A DNA stretch of 64,000 nucleotides, taken from positions 124,001 to 188,000 of the forward strand of contig JAGYJJ010000004.1 of the NCBI GenBank assembly GCA_018402235.1. The letters are read 5' to 3'. The DNA is from Candidatus Nanopelagicales bacterium. Its GTDB lineage: Bacteria > Actinomycetota > Actinomycetes > S36-B12. Below, piece by piece: positions 9,057 through 17,372 of the stretch. The notes beneath the pieces were generated by a model. The model saw nothing but the letters and a program-made list of their open reading frames with translations. It did no database searches and had not been told where the DNA came from. The position numbers and the translations under genes were made by a program. Position 1 is the first letter of the stretch. The number at the start of each line of letters is the position of its first letter.

Positions 9057-9508
9057 TATTCGTAGGGATCGACGCCCAAGAGCGTCTCGTCTTCTGCAGT
9101 GAGATGTTCGATGGGCTCATCGAATTGATCGAAGTTCGGATCGGCGCGTTCGTCGTCGGTTTCATCATCGACGTAGGCATCTGCTGACGGATCTAGATCA
9201 TCGACCACGTGCATGGCAGCTTGCTCCGCCGGAACCCACGGGCGAGGCGTCAAACCCCCTGCGTGCATGGGGTCATCGCTGGAATCCTCGGCGTCTTCCA
9301 TCGCTAGCCAGGACTCGGTGTCCTCGAGAGGTAGTTCCAAACCATCGAGTGAACCCTCACCACCGCCCCCATTGAGGGCGTTGTGTATTGCCTCGGCTTC
9401 CATGACCATGCTCAAGTGCTCTGCCTGGTCAGCGGCATCACCAGGGGGGCCGCCTTCGTAGGCGGTGGCCTTGGAGACTTCCTCCGGGGAATCACCATGG
9501 ATGGTCAT
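9056..9508 (-). CDS. Acidic protein, possibly DUF5709 family
   Basis: A 150-residue, strongly acidic and mostly disordered cytosolic protein. The segment PAEQAAMHVVDDLDPSAD resembles actinobacterial proteins I know as DUF5709, but the similarity is short. The ATG at 9508 has a good Shine-Dalgarno (AGGAG) and begins MTIHGDSPEEV; the longer open frame upstream is not supported. No catalytic motif, membrane segment or signal is visible. Function unknown. Confidence 0.65.
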   Translation of the reverse strand: MTIHGDSPEEVSKATAYEGGPPGDAADQAEHLSMVMEAEAIHNALNGGGGEGSLDGLELPLEDTESWLAMEDAEDSSDDPMHAGGLTPRPWVPAEQAAMHVVDDLDPSADAYVDDETDDERADPNFDQFDEPIEHLTAEDETLLGVDPYE

Positions 9509-9617
9509 CGCTGTCTCCTGTTCATCGACTTGCCCAACGTTACCTCGCATCCTGGCACTTTTGGTGAGACCAAAGTCCCTCGAGTGCGCGCTCAGAGACC
9601 CCGTACCGTTGGCTGGA

Positions 9618-9800
9618 ATGAACCCTGATCCAGCGGTCGAAGCGTGGAGACTAAGTGTGCGTGAGGCTTTGGCGCACGACGACACAGAACGGCTCGGTTC
9701 ATTGTTTTCAGGAGCCCAGGAGGTCTGGGGGAGGGATCGGGCTTCGCGCATGTGGCTGGAGATCGTGAGTGCCTTCGATGCGAATGCGGTCACCGGCTGA
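9618..9800 (+). CDS. Small hypothetical protein
   Basis: A possible 60-residue protein beginning MNPDPAVEAWRLSVREAL with an amphipathic helical, Glu/Arg-rich composition. In favour: it fills the gap between divergent genes, its stop lies 13 bases before the next same-strand gene, and its composition is protein-like. Against: there is no clear Shine-Dalgarno, and I recognise no family. It could be non-coding leader of the next gene. Confidence 0.4.
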   Translation: MNPDPAVEAWRLSVREALAHDDTERLGSLFSGAQEVWGRDRASRMWLEIVSAFDANAVTG

Positions 9801-9813
9801 CATAGTGGGGGGC

Positions 9814-10062
9814 ATGGACAACGCACCCGCTCGCGATACCTACAACGCCGGCCGCCCTTGGTCGGCTCGGCGCCCACAAAACCTGGTGCTGTCTTTGGTG
9901 TTCATCGTCGGGGCCGTGGCTTTGGTGATGCAGGCCTTCGCGTACATCAGCCAGGGCGTTGGAGGTTTGATTCCCTACGTCTTGGTGCTAGGTGGGCCAG
10001 CTATCGCCATCTTCTACATCTGGTATTTCAATTTCCGAAATTTCGAGGCAGAGCAGGAGTAA
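9814..10062 (+). CDS. Small two-helix membrane protein
   Basis: An 82-residue protein with a polar N-terminus (MDNAPARDTYNAG), two membrane segments (about residues 25-46 and 53-71) and a short acidic tail. A G-rich Shine-Dalgarno (GGGGGG) just before the ATG 9814 supports this start over the upstream ATG at 9769. Its 3' end overlaps the convergent gluQRS gene by 35 bases. Family not recognised; function unknown. Confidence 0.7.
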   Translation: MDNAPARDTYNAGRPWSARRPQNLVLSLVFIVGAVALVMQAFAYISQGVGGLIPYVLVLGGPAIAIFYIWYFNFRNFEAEQE

Positions 10063-10810
10063 GACCGGCCGCCAGCTGCTCAGCTAATGCTTGAAGTTCT
10101 GCGCGAAGATCAGCTGTACGCCCCAAGGGCTGGGACTGTTCACCGGCACTCTTCGACAACTTCATTCCGTTTGCACCAACGATGAGTGGATGATGTACAA
10201 CGTGCGCGGCGTGGAACGTCGATCCCGGTAGCAAGCCTGACAACTCGCGTTGGATCATTGTTGAATCCCGTAGATCTTCACCTCGCACCACGAGGTCAAC
10301 TTCAAAAAGATCATCGTCCACCACCGACGTCAGGTGATAGGCCGGTACGTCATCTCTCCGCCACACAACAGGATCGGGGGATTGGGCCATGTGTACGCGC
10401 CAGGCGGTTTCACCCGGTGCCCCGATCAAACCTCGTGCGCGGCAGCTGCGTGGACACGCGCTTCCTTCGTAGTCCTGCCAATCCGATCGAGAGCACTCGC
10501 ATGCATAGGCCAGACCATCGCCCACCAGGAAATCTCGAGCCCGGTGGTAGTGAGAAAGCCGGCTGCCTTGCGTCCACTCATGAACGTCGGCAACCGATCG
10601 TGGCCCGACATCCCAGGAAAGGTTGAGCCAATTCAGGACGTCGAAGATGTCTTGCAGGTACTCCTCGCGGTAGCGAGCGGCGTCCGCGTCATCGATGCGT
10701 AGCCAGATGTCGGCCCCTGATTGAGCCGCGACGGAAGCCACCAGCATCAGATGGGCGGCATTGCCTCGGTGGAGGTATCCGCTTGGAGTGGGTGCGTATC
10801 GCGTTCGCAC
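10028..10810 (-). CDS. gluQ: Glutamyl-Q tRNA(Asp) synthetase
   Basis: A glutamyl-tRNA synthetase paralogue of 260 residues that lacks the anticodon-binding domain and attaches glutamate to queuosine in tRNA-Asp. The HIGH-type motif is GYLHRGN near residue 12, the zinc-binding cysteines fall in YACECSRSDW and SACPRSC, and the KMSKS-type motif is KLSKS near 218. It starts with GTG 10810, preceded by TACAGT at leaderless spacing. No queuosine synthesis genes lie in this window, so queuosine would have to come from elsewhere in the genome or by salvage. Confidence 0.88.
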   Translation of the reverse strand: MRTRYAPTPSGYLHRGNAAHLMLVASVAAQSGADIWLRIDDADAARYREEYLQDIFDVLNWLNLSWDVGPRSVADVHEWTQGSRLSHYHRARDFLVGDGLAYACECSRSDWQDYEGSACPRSCRARGLIGAPGETAWRVHMAQSPDPVVWRRDDVPAYHLTSVVDDDLFEVDLVVRGEDLRDSTMIQRELSGLLPGSTFHAAHVVHHPLIVGANGMKLSKSAGEQSQPLGRTADLRAELQALAEQLAAGLTPALPRNFGN

Positions 10811-10816
10811 TACCTC

Positions 10817-10822
10817 ACTGTA
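10817..10822 (-). promoter_or_regulatory. -10 hexamer TACAGT before gluQ
   Basis: TACAGT ends exactly six bases before GTG 10810; the six bases between (GAGGTA) could also act as a weak Shine-Dalgarno but sit too close to the start codon. Fits the leaderless pattern seen elsewhere in this window. Confidence 0.45.
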
Positions 10823-10904
10823 GGCCCCGCTGTTGGTCTCACGTTAGATCTCACTGCAGGTAAGCGCGGTTGCGTGGGTCGGGATCGAGTGTTACCCCTG
10901 ACTC

Positions 10905-11510
10905 ATGAATCGCGCATTTCGTGCCCTTCTTGCTGTGTTGTCCACTGCCATCGTCGCTGTGGTGCTCACCGCAGCGCCTGCGGGCGCGTCCGGAGCTGAC
11001 GAGTGGCGCGATCTGACAGGTCAACGGGGAGTTGTTGTCTTGATGCGGCACGCGCTGGCCCCCGGTGGAGGTGACCCAGCGGGCTTTCGCCTCGGAGACT
11101 GCGCCACGCAGCGCAACCTTTCGGGCCAAGGGCGCGATCAAGCCCGGCGCATTGGCCGACAGATCCGGGCAAGTGGCATTGACGTAGCGGGAGTGCTGAG
11201 CAGCCCTTGGTGCCGGTCACAGCACACGGCCCGACTATTGCAGGTGGGACCGGGAGTCGAGCCGGTCCAAACCCGAAACTTCCTGGGTTCCACCTTCATG
11301 GCACCGCGTTCGGTGGCCGATCGGCGCGAAGCACGCACCCGGCAACTCATTGCTGATCATCGGGGCAAGGGCGGCGTTCTGATTCTTGTGGGGCATTACG
11401 CGAACATCGTCGACCTGACGGGAGTCACCACGAACTCGGGGGGATCCGTGGCCGTGCGAATGAACAGGGGCGGGGAACTTGACGTTGTTGGTCGAATCCC
11501 CGCCCCGTGA
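10905..11510 (+). CDS. Secreted histidine phosphatase superfamily protein
   Basis: A 201-residue protein with an N-terminal signal peptide (basic start, hydrophobic core about residues 8-25, AGASG cleavage region). The mature part has the catalytic MRHA in place of the usual RHG, the SSPWCRSQHTA motif and the distal GHYANI histidine, as in branch-1/SixA-like phosphatases. It is probably exported and acts outside the membrane on an unknown phosphoester. It stands alone, between gluQ and tRNA-Leu. Confidence 0.82.
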   Translation: MNRAFRALLAVLSTAIVAVVLTAAPAGASGADEWRDLTGQRGVVVLMRHALAPGGGDPAGFRLGDCATQRNLSGQGRDQARRIGRQIRASGIDVAGVLSSPWCRSQHTARLLQVGPGVEPVQTRNFLGSTFMAPRSVADRREARTRQLIADHRGKGGVLILVGHYANIVDLTGVTTNSGGSVAVRMNRGGELDVVGRIPAP

Positions 11511-11526
11511 GCGAACATTTGAAACG

Positions 11527-11612
11527 TGTCCGAGGGGGGACTTGAACCCCCATGCCCCGTAAAGGGCACTAGCACCTCAAGCTAGCGCGTCTGCCAATTC
11601 CGCCACCCGGAC
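11527..11612 (-). tRNA. tRNA-Leu(GAG)
   Basis: An 86-base class II tRNA. The acceptor stem pairs GTCCGGG with CTCGGAC plus discriminator A; the anticodon stem pairs CTAGC with GCTAG around TTGAGGT, giving anticodon GAG; a long variable arm (TGCCCTTTACGGGGCA) and the TTCAAGT T-loop complete it. The CCA end is not encoded. A TATGCT hexamer about 14 bases upstream is a plausible -10 element. Confidence 0.95.
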
Positions 11613-11664
11613 GTGTGCCGCGAAAGCATAACGCCGAGACACTGAAGCGCGGCAGGATGGGGTT

Positions 11665-13031
11665 ATGGCGATCTCCAGCGACCAGACCTCCAGCGACCAG
11701 ACCTCCAGCGACCAGACGGACGCCCACGATGCAATGAAGCAAGACGTCGTAGACCTCACTCGTGATCTCATCCGTATCGACACGAGCAACTACGGACCAT
11801 CGGACGAGACCGTGGGCGAGGCCGAGGCAGCGGAGTACTGCGCCCAGGTATTGCGCGAGGTGGGGTGGGATCCGGAGATAGTCACGACCACGGGTGACCG
11901 CCGCCGTGGACTGGTGCTGCGTATACCGGGAACGGATCCGAGCGCGCCGGCTCTCGTGGTGCACGGACACCTCGATGTAGTTCCCGCGATTGCAGCAGAC
12001 TGGACGCATCCGCCGTTTGCTGCGGAGGTGGAGGAGGGTTTCATCTGGGGTCGCGGGGCAGTCGACATGAAGAACATGGATGCGATGATCCTGGCCGTGG
12101 CTCGGCATTGGGGTCGGACGGGGAGAGGCCGCGACGCGATGTGATCGTTTGCTTCTTTCCCGACGAGGAAGCCGGCATGGTCCATGGATCCCAGTGGTTC
12201 GTGGAGAATCGACCAGATCTGTTTGCTGGCGCGAGTGAAGCAATCGGAGAGGTTGGCGGATTCTCCCTGTCGATTAACGACGACCTACGTCTATATCCAA
12301 TTCAAACAGCGGAGAAGGGGATCAAGTGGCTGCGCCTTCGCGCAGCGATGCGCGCAGGGCACGGGTCGATGATTCACAAGGACAATGCGGTTACCGAAAT
12401 TGCCGAGGCAGTCACAGCAATCGGTCGGTATCAGTGGCCGATTCGTCGAACGAAAACCGTCGACCGCTTCTTGGATGAACTCTCCCAGGCGTACGGCGTC
12501 GATCTCGTGGACTCCGACATCGATGTTGTTCTGCAACGGCTGGGAACACTCGGGATGCTGGTGGGGGCTACGTTGCAGAACACTGCCAACCCGTCGATGC
12601 TGGAAGCCGGTTACAAGGTGAACGTGATTCCCACGGAAGCCAGCGCGCATATCGATGGTCGTTTCCTACCGGGGTACGAGACGGAATTCGACGAAACGAT
12701 TCGCTCCTTAGTTGCGGATGGCATCGAGATCGAAACCGTGAACTCCGATATCGCAATAGAGGCGCCTTTTGAGACCACCACGTTTGACCTCATGGCCTCC
12801 GTGTTGCGCCAAGCAGATCCGGGTGCACGGGCTGTCCCGTACATGATCAGTGGGGGAACTGATGCCAAGGCGCTCACCCGCCTTGGCATCGATTGCTACG
12901 GCTTCTCGCCTTTGCAAATGCCCGCCGATGTGGACTATTGGCGCTTGTTCCACGGCGTGGACGAGCGGGTGCCGATCGACGGGCTGCACTTTGGCGTAAA
13001 TGTCTTGCACCGTTTCCTCATGGCGTGCTGA
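11665..13031 (+). pseudogene. M20 family metallopeptidase, interrupted by a one-base frameshift
   Basis: A zinc-dependent amidohydrolase/peptidase of the M20/M25/M40 family. The first frame (11665-12144) holds HGHLDVVP and WGRGAVDMKNMDA; the second (to 13031) continues with FFPDEEAG, the dimerisation domain and the C-terminal YGFSPLQMP region. The homologous reading passes from one frame to the other at the GGGG run 12120-12123, where one G is missing; adding it gives 455 residues, the family size. An N-terminal 15-bp triplicate encodes SSDQT repeats. Either a homopolymer sequencing error or a recent mutation. As I recall, M20 peptidase, DUF5703 and aldo/keto reductase are neighbours in other actinobacteria too. 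Confidence 0.85.
11674..11718. repeat. 15-bp tandem repeat, three copies, in the M20 peptidase N-terminus
   Basis: TCCAGCGACCAGACC in three direct copies (the last differs at its final base), encoding three SSDQT pentapeptides ahead of the folded domain. The unit length keeps the frame. Confidence 0.9.
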
Positions 13032-13034
13032 GGG

Positions 13035-13232
13035 TCACGCGGTGCGAGCGACCCGATAGACGCGTCGTCGTAAGCGATAGTGACGCCTGCCGTCGCGAAA
13101 GATGCGGGTGCGGTCAAGCTCCCAATTCCCGGTCTCAGCTGTGGCTGTCAAGAGTTGGCGCGCCTCCTCGCGGGGCGTGTCGCGGGACATGCTCACTTCC
13201 CGGAACTCCCAAGTACTGCGATGCGCGCTCAT
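13035..13232 (-). CDS. DUF5703 family protein
   Basis: A 65-residue basic protein with the conserved pattern EFREVSMSRDTPREEARQLL, then GNWELDRTRIFRDGRRHYRLRRR, which I recognise as actinobacterial DUF5703. It is short, soluble and Arg-rich, so nucleic-acid or ribosome contact is possible, but no function is known. It converges on the M20 peptidase with a three-base gap and lies 65 bases downstream of the aldo/keto reductase. Confidence 0.8.
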   Translation of the reverse strand: MSAHRSTWEFREVSMSRDTPREEARQLLTATAETGNWELDRTRIFRDGRRHYRLRRRVYRVARTA

Positions 13233-13297
13233 CGCTGCACGGTATCCCGAATCAACGGCCGGTTCATCAAGAAGGGAGCAAGAAACGAGATTGACCC

Positions 13298-14293
13298 TTA
13301 ACGTCGTTGCGCCCAGCCGGCTTCCGGATAGCCCATGGGCGGTTCGGAGACGTCCTCAAGGGCGTTGACGATCTCATCGGGCAGCTCGAGTTCCTCGCTA
13401 CCAAGTGCCGAGATCAACTGTTGATTAGTCCGCGCACCGAGAATTGGTGCAACCACGCCGGGTCGATCGCGCAACCACGCCAAGGCCACTTCGCCGGGAG
13501 ATGCATCGAGACCCTCAGCGGCAGTACACACCGCGTCCACGATGCGATGCGACCGCTCGGTGTTGTAGGCATTGACAAACCCACTGGTTTCAGGGTTTCC
13601 TCCGCGGGAGTCGATCGGGATCGAATGCCGGTACTTGCCCGTGAGAACGCCGCGTCCCAGTGGCGACCACGGCAGCACACCGATGCCAAGGCTTTGCGCC
13701 GACGGAATGATCTCGCGTTCAATGCCACGTTCGAGGAGTGAGTACTCCATCTGGGTGGTGATGATGGGCGCAGCGCTTGTCGCCTGCTGACCCTTGACCT
13801 GCTGGATCGTGCAAGCGCGAGCCGTCTGCCATCCTGAGTAGTTTGAAATGCCGACGTAGCGCGCCTTGCCGCTGGAAACTGCGTAGTCGAGCGCGGCCAG
13901 TGTCTCCTCGAGGGGAGTCCATGAGTCCCAGCGATGCAACTGCCACAGGTCGATGTGGTCGACATCCAAGCGCTTCAAGGATGCATCGAGCGCGTCGAGC
14001 AGGTGGCGACGACTGGCATCGAGTCGGCGCTCGGATTCCGGTCGCTGAACGGCCTTGGTTGCAACCACCACGTCCGCGCGGCAGTCGAACTCCTGGAGCA
14101 AGGTTCCCAAAAGTTCCTCGCTGATTCCACCGCCGTAACTGTCGGCGGTATCGATGAGCGTGCCACCGGCGTCGAGGAACGCGGCGAGTTGGTCGCGGGC
14201 CTCGTATTCGTCGGTTTGCTTACCCCAGGTCATGGTGCCCAAGGCCAGGCGCCCCACCCAAAGCCCGGATTTGCCCAGCGGTCGTTGCTGCAT
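13298..14293 (-). CDS. Aldo/keto reductase
   Basis: A 331-residue NADPH-dependent oxidoreductase with a TIM-barrel fold. The catalytic tetrad residues can be placed: Asp in DTADSYGGG, its Tyr, Lys in VVATKAV and His in LWQLHRWD. The C-terminal cofactor segment GARTNQQL is also present. The length is typical. ATG 14293 has TAGCGT exactly six bases upstream and no Shine-Dalgarno, so it is probably leaderless. Divergent from the LLM oxidoreductase with a 57-base gap that contains both promoters. The substrate is unknown. Confidence 0.9.
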   Translation of the reverse strand: MQQRPLGKSGLWVGRLALGTMTWGKQTDEYEARDQLAAFLDAGGTLIDTADSYGGGISEELLGTLLQEFDCRADVVVATKAVQRPESERRLDASRRHLLDALDASLKRLDVDHIDLWQLHRWDSWTPLEETLAALDYAVSSGKARYVGISNYSGWQTARACTIQQVKGQQATSAAPIITTQMEYSLLERGIEREIIPSAQSLGIGVLPWSPLGRGVLTGKYRHSIPIDSRGGNPETSGFVNAYNTERSHRIVDAVCTAAEGLDASPGEVALAWLRDRPGVVAPILGARTNQQLISALGSEELELPDEIVNALEDVSEPPMGYPEAGWAQRR

Positions 14294-14299
14294 GGACGC

Positions 14300-14305
14300 A
14301 CGCTA
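14300..14305 (-). promoter_or_regulatory. -10 hexamer TAGCGT before the aldo/keto reductase
   Basis: TAGCGT ends six bases before ATG 14293, with no ribosome-binding site between. It mirrors the TAGGGT element for the divergent gene 34 bases away. Confidence 0.5.
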
Positions 14306-14338
14306 TTGCGGTGCGGGCCACAAATCGGGCTTTGCCCC

Positions 14339-14344
14339 TAGGGT
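14339..14344 (+). promoter_or_regulatory. -10 hexamer TAGGGT before the LLM oxidoreductase
   Basis: TAGGGT ends six bases before ATG 14351, placing the transcript start at the A of the start codon. Confidence 0.5.
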
Positions 14345-14350
14345 GGCGGC

Positions 14351-15400
14351 ATGAAATTGGGTGTGAATTTGGGTTACTGGGGTGCTGGCAATGATGCGGA
14401 CAACCTGGAGGTTGCCCGGGAGGCGGACCGGCTGGGCTATTCGGTGGTGTGGGCCGCAGAGGCGTACGGCTCCGACGCGGCAACGGTCCTGAGCTGGATC
14501 GCTGCGCAAACCGAATCGATCGATATCGGCTCAGCGATTTTTCAGATTCCTGGTCGGACCCCCGCCAATTGCGCGATGACCGCTGCCACACTCGACACCC
14601 TGTCCGGCGGTCGGTTTCGACTCGGACTTGGGGTCTCCGGTCCACAGGTCTCGGAGGGCTGGCACGGAGTCCGATTCGACAAACCGTTGGCTCGCACTCG
14701 CGAGTACGTCGACATCGTCCGTATGGCGTTGCGCCGCGAGCGCGTCAGTTACGAGGGCGAGTTCTGGCAACTGCCGCTTCCCAATGGACCCGGCAAGGCG
14801 CTCACCCTCACCGTGCATCCAGTGCGTGAATCCCTGCCGGTGTACCTGGCTGCAATCGGACCGAAGAATCTGGAGCTATGCGGGCAGATCGCCGACGGTT
14901 GGCTGGCGATCTTCTTTAGCCCGGAGCAGGCCGCCGACATCATGGCGCCGATCGTTCGTGGTCGTGAGTCCATCGGCCAGACAATGGCTGGGTTCGATGT
15001 TGTGCCCACTGTTCCCGTGGTGCCTGGCGCGAGCGTCGCAGAGGCTGCCGATCAGGTTCGCGCCTACGCCGCTCTTTATGTGGGCGGTATGGGATCGCGC
15101 GATAAGAACTTCTACAACCAACTCATGAGCCGCATGGGATACGAAGACGCCGCGATCGAGATCCAGGACAAGTACATGGCCAAGGACTACGCAGGTGCGG
15201 CCGCCTCTGTGCCATTGGAGTTCTTGGACTCCACGTCCTTGCTCGGCCCGCCCGAACGGATAGCCGAACGCCTCCACGCATACGCCGACGCCGGTGTTAC
15301 GACGCTCACTATTGGTAGTTACGCCGGGACCATCGATCAGCGCCTAGGAATTCTGCGCATGATGAGTGAATTGATGGATCGCTCCGGACTAGGTGATTGA
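14351..15400 (+). CDS. LLM class F420-dependent oxidoreductase
   Basis: A luciferase-like monooxygenase-family TIM-barrel protein of 349 residues. The N-terminus (KLGVNLGYWG), the EADRLGYSVVWAAEAYGSDA segment and GRFRLGLGVSGPQVSEGWHG are typical of the F420-binding branch. It probably transfers hydride between F420 and an unknown substrate; use of FMN is less likely but not excluded. The stop overlaps the uppP start by one base. F420 use is common in actinobacteria, but no F420 synthesis gene lies in the window. Confidence 0.88.
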   Translation: MKLGVNLGYWGAGNDADNLEVAREADRLGYSVVWAAEAYGSDAATVLSWIAAQTESIDIGSAIFQIPGRTPANCAMTAATLDTLSGGRFRLGLGVSGPQVSEGWHGVRFDKPLARTREYVDIVRMALRRERVSYEGEFWQLPLPNGPGKALTLTVHPVRESLPVYLAAIGPKNLELCGQIADGWLAIFFSPEQAADIMAPIVRGRESIGQTMAGFDVVPTVPVVPGASVAEAADQVRAYAALYVGGMGSRDKNFYNQLMSRMGYEDAAIEIQDKYMAKDYAGAAASVPLEFLDSTSLLGPPERIAERLHAYADAGVTTLTIGSYAGTIDQRLGILRMMSELMDRSGLGD

Positions 15401-16233
15401 TGTACCAGCCGATGTCCTGGTTCGAGGCTGTGGTGCTCGGGCTAGTGCAAGGGCTCACCGAGTTCTTGCCCGTCTCATCATCGGCGCACATCCTGATCGT
15501 GTCGAGATTGTTCGGCTGGGGAGATCCAGGGGCTGCGTTTACCGCGGTTTCGCAGATTGGCACCGAGGCTGCCGTCTTGATTTACTTTCGTCGCGACATT
15601 GCACGGATCCTTAGCGCGTGGTTTCGCAGTTTTCGCGATCCTGAGCTTCGCAAGGGCATTGATGCCCGCATGGGCTGGTACGTGATCATCGGCACGATAC
15701 CCATCGCAGCGCTCGGACTAACCTTCGCTTCGGAGATTGAGACCACTGCGCGAAACCTGTGGATCGTGGCAACTGTCTTGATCGTCTTTGGCTTGGTGTT
15801 GGGTGTTGCCGATCGATTCGGCCGAAAGACCAAGGAATTGCAATCGCTGAATGTGCGCGATGGTGTCCTCTTCGGAATCGGACAAGCCCTCGCTCTGATT
15901 CCAGGCGTTTCCCGGTCAGGGGCGACCATCTCCACCGGCCTGGCATTGGGGTACTCACGATATGCCGCAACCCGGTACGCCTTCTTACTCGCGATCCCCG
16001 CCGTCTTGGCTTCTGGCCTATATGAGGCCACGAAGATTGGCAACGATCCCAACGTTCAGTGGGCGCAGACGCTGATCGCCACTGCGATTGCCCTGGTGGT
16101 GGGCTATTTGGTCATTGCTTGGCTGATTCGATGGGTGACCACTAGGTCGTACTTGCCGTTCGTGATCTATCGGGTGGTACTGGGTGCCGCCCTCTTGGTG
16201 TTGCTATCCACCGGAGTCATCTCAGCAACCTAG
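15400..16233 (+). CDS. uppP: Undecaprenyl-diphosphatase
   Basis: Integral membrane enzyme that dephosphorylates undecaprenyl diphosphate to recycle the lipid carrier for peptidoglycan; also called BacA because it gives bacitracin resistance. The 277-residue protein has the catalytic segments GLTEFLPVSSSAH (residues about 15-27) and PGVSRSGAT and seven or eight membrane helices. ATG 15400 was chosen because it overlaps the upstream stop (TGATG); a TTG three bases earlier is possible. Coupled to the LLM oxidoreductase, an order I recall from other actinobacteria. Confidence 0.95.
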   Translation: MYQPMSWFEAVVLGLVQGLTEFLPVSSSAHILIVSRLFGWGDPGAAFTAVSQIGTEAAVLIYFRRDIARILSAWFRSFRDPELRKGIDARMGWYVIIGTIPIAALGLTFASEIETTARNLWIVATVLIVFGLVLGVADRFGRKTKELQSLNVRDGVLFGIGQALALIPGVSRSGATISTGLALGYSRYAATRYAFLLAIPAVLASGLYEATKIGNDPNVQWAQTLIATAIALVVGYLVIAWLIRWVTTRSYLPFVIYRVVLGAALLVLLSTGVISAT

Positions 16234-16240
16234 GGGGATG

Positions 16241-17278
16241 TCACAACCACCCGTTGCGCTTGAAACCCCGGAACAGCAGTAAGCAGATGATGGCAATAGC
16301 TCCCAGGACCACCGGGTAACTCCACTCCCACCTCAACTCGGGCATGTTCTCAAAGTTCATGCCGTAGATCCCGCCGGCCACTGTGGGTACGGCTGCGATG
16401 GCTACCCACGCTGAGATCTTGCGGGTATCGGCGTTTTGTTTGAGGTCCTGCATCGCGGTACTGGCCATCAACATGGTCATCAAAAGCGAATCGACGCTCT
16501 CAATCGCGTCGTGCGCACGCAAAATGTGTTCGCCGATATCGCGAAAGTAGGGCTTCAGTGCCTCCGGCATCGGCTCGAAGGTTTCGTCGGCGAACGCGTG
16601 TGCCACTCGGGCAAGTGGTTGAACGGCCCTGCGGGCCTCCATGTTTTCACGTTTTAATTCGTAGATGCGCTTGGTGACGTCGTTGGTGGGATTCATGGCG
16701 AACACGTCGGACTCGACTTCGCTGACGTCCTCGGAGACTGCATCCACCACAGCCAGATAGCCATCGACCGTCATGTCCATGATCGCGTACAGGACAGATA
16801 GTGAGCCGTGCTCGCGCAATGCGGCGCTCAGCTTCAGGCGTTCTCGGACGGATGCCAAATCTCCGTGGCTTCCCTGCCGCACGGTGATCGCATAGCCCGG
16901 ACCGGTGAAGATCGAAACTTGTCCGGTCTCAACCGCCAAACTTTCCTCGTCGTAGCCGAGCGTCTTAAGCACCGTGAATACGGTGCCATCGTCAGATACA
17001 TCCACCTTTGCCCGCTGGCGGCGATTAGCGGCGTCCTCCACTTGAAGATGCTCGAGGTTGAACGCCTCCTGGACAGCGAGCAGTTCCGGTTTTGTCGGTT
17101 CGAGTAGTCCTACCCAGACAAAACCGCCGGAATGCTTGCGCGCAGACTCCAAAAGGTCGCGCAACTCGGCCTTGACGGATTCTCCAGTGAGATCGGCATC
17201 GGCAGGGATGTGTCGAGGTGAGTCATCCACAATGTCGATGGCGCCGCCGGGGTGATAGGCGCCCAAACCTCGGATCAT
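16241..17278 (-). CDS. corA: Magnesium/cobalt transporter CorA family
   Basis: A 345-residue divalent-cation channel: a large N-terminal cytosolic domain, a long stalk helix region (about residues 200-280) and two C-terminal membrane helices with the signature YGMNFENMPE between them. The C-terminal basic tail RGFKRNGWL is typical. It is convergent with uppP and divergent from the histidine phosphatase gene. No riboswitch is evident upstream in the 94-base gap. Confidence 0.93.
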   Translation of the reverse strand: MIRGLGAYHPGGAIDIVDDSPRHIPADADLTGESVKAELRDLLESARKHSGGFVWVGLLEPTKPELLAVQEAFNLEHLQVEDAANRRQRAKVDVSDDGTVFTVLKTLGYDEESLAVETGQVSIFTGPGYAITVRQGSHGDLASVRERLKLSAALREHGSLSVLYAIMDMTVDGYLAVVDAVSEDVSEVESDVFAMNPTNDVTKRIYELKRENMEARRAVQPLARVAHAFADETFEPMPEALKPYFRDIGEHILRAHDAIESVDSLLMTMLMASTAMQDLKQNADTRKISAWVAIAAVPTVAGGIYGMNFENMPELRWEWSYPVVLGAIAIICLLLFRGFKRNGWL

Positions 17279-17363
17279 GAGTTCATCACATTCCTATTCT
17301 GCCGTGAGAGAACTCCCCAGCGTGGGGCCCCACAGTCGATATGCCGGGTCCCCCTTCTGCTTC

Positions 17364-17369
17364 TAGGGT
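17364..17369 (+). promoter_or_regulatory. -10 hexamer TAGGGT before the phosphatase-DUF3090-SCO1664 genes
   Basis: TAGGGT lies three bases before ATG 17373 and exactly six before GTG 17376. By the leaderless spacing seen elsewhere in this window, the GTG is the likelier true start, one residue shorter. Confidence 0.45.
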
Positions 17370-17372
17370 TGC

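Noticed and set aside
12115-12130. Programmed -1 frameshift in the M20 gene
   Set aside because: No slippery heptamer or downstream structure is evident, and five other genes show similar breaks, so an indel is simpler.
12108-13031. Independent gene for the second M20 fragment starting at TTG 12108
   Set aside because: It would lack the first half of the metal site and has no ribosome-binding site; homology joins it to the upstream fragment.
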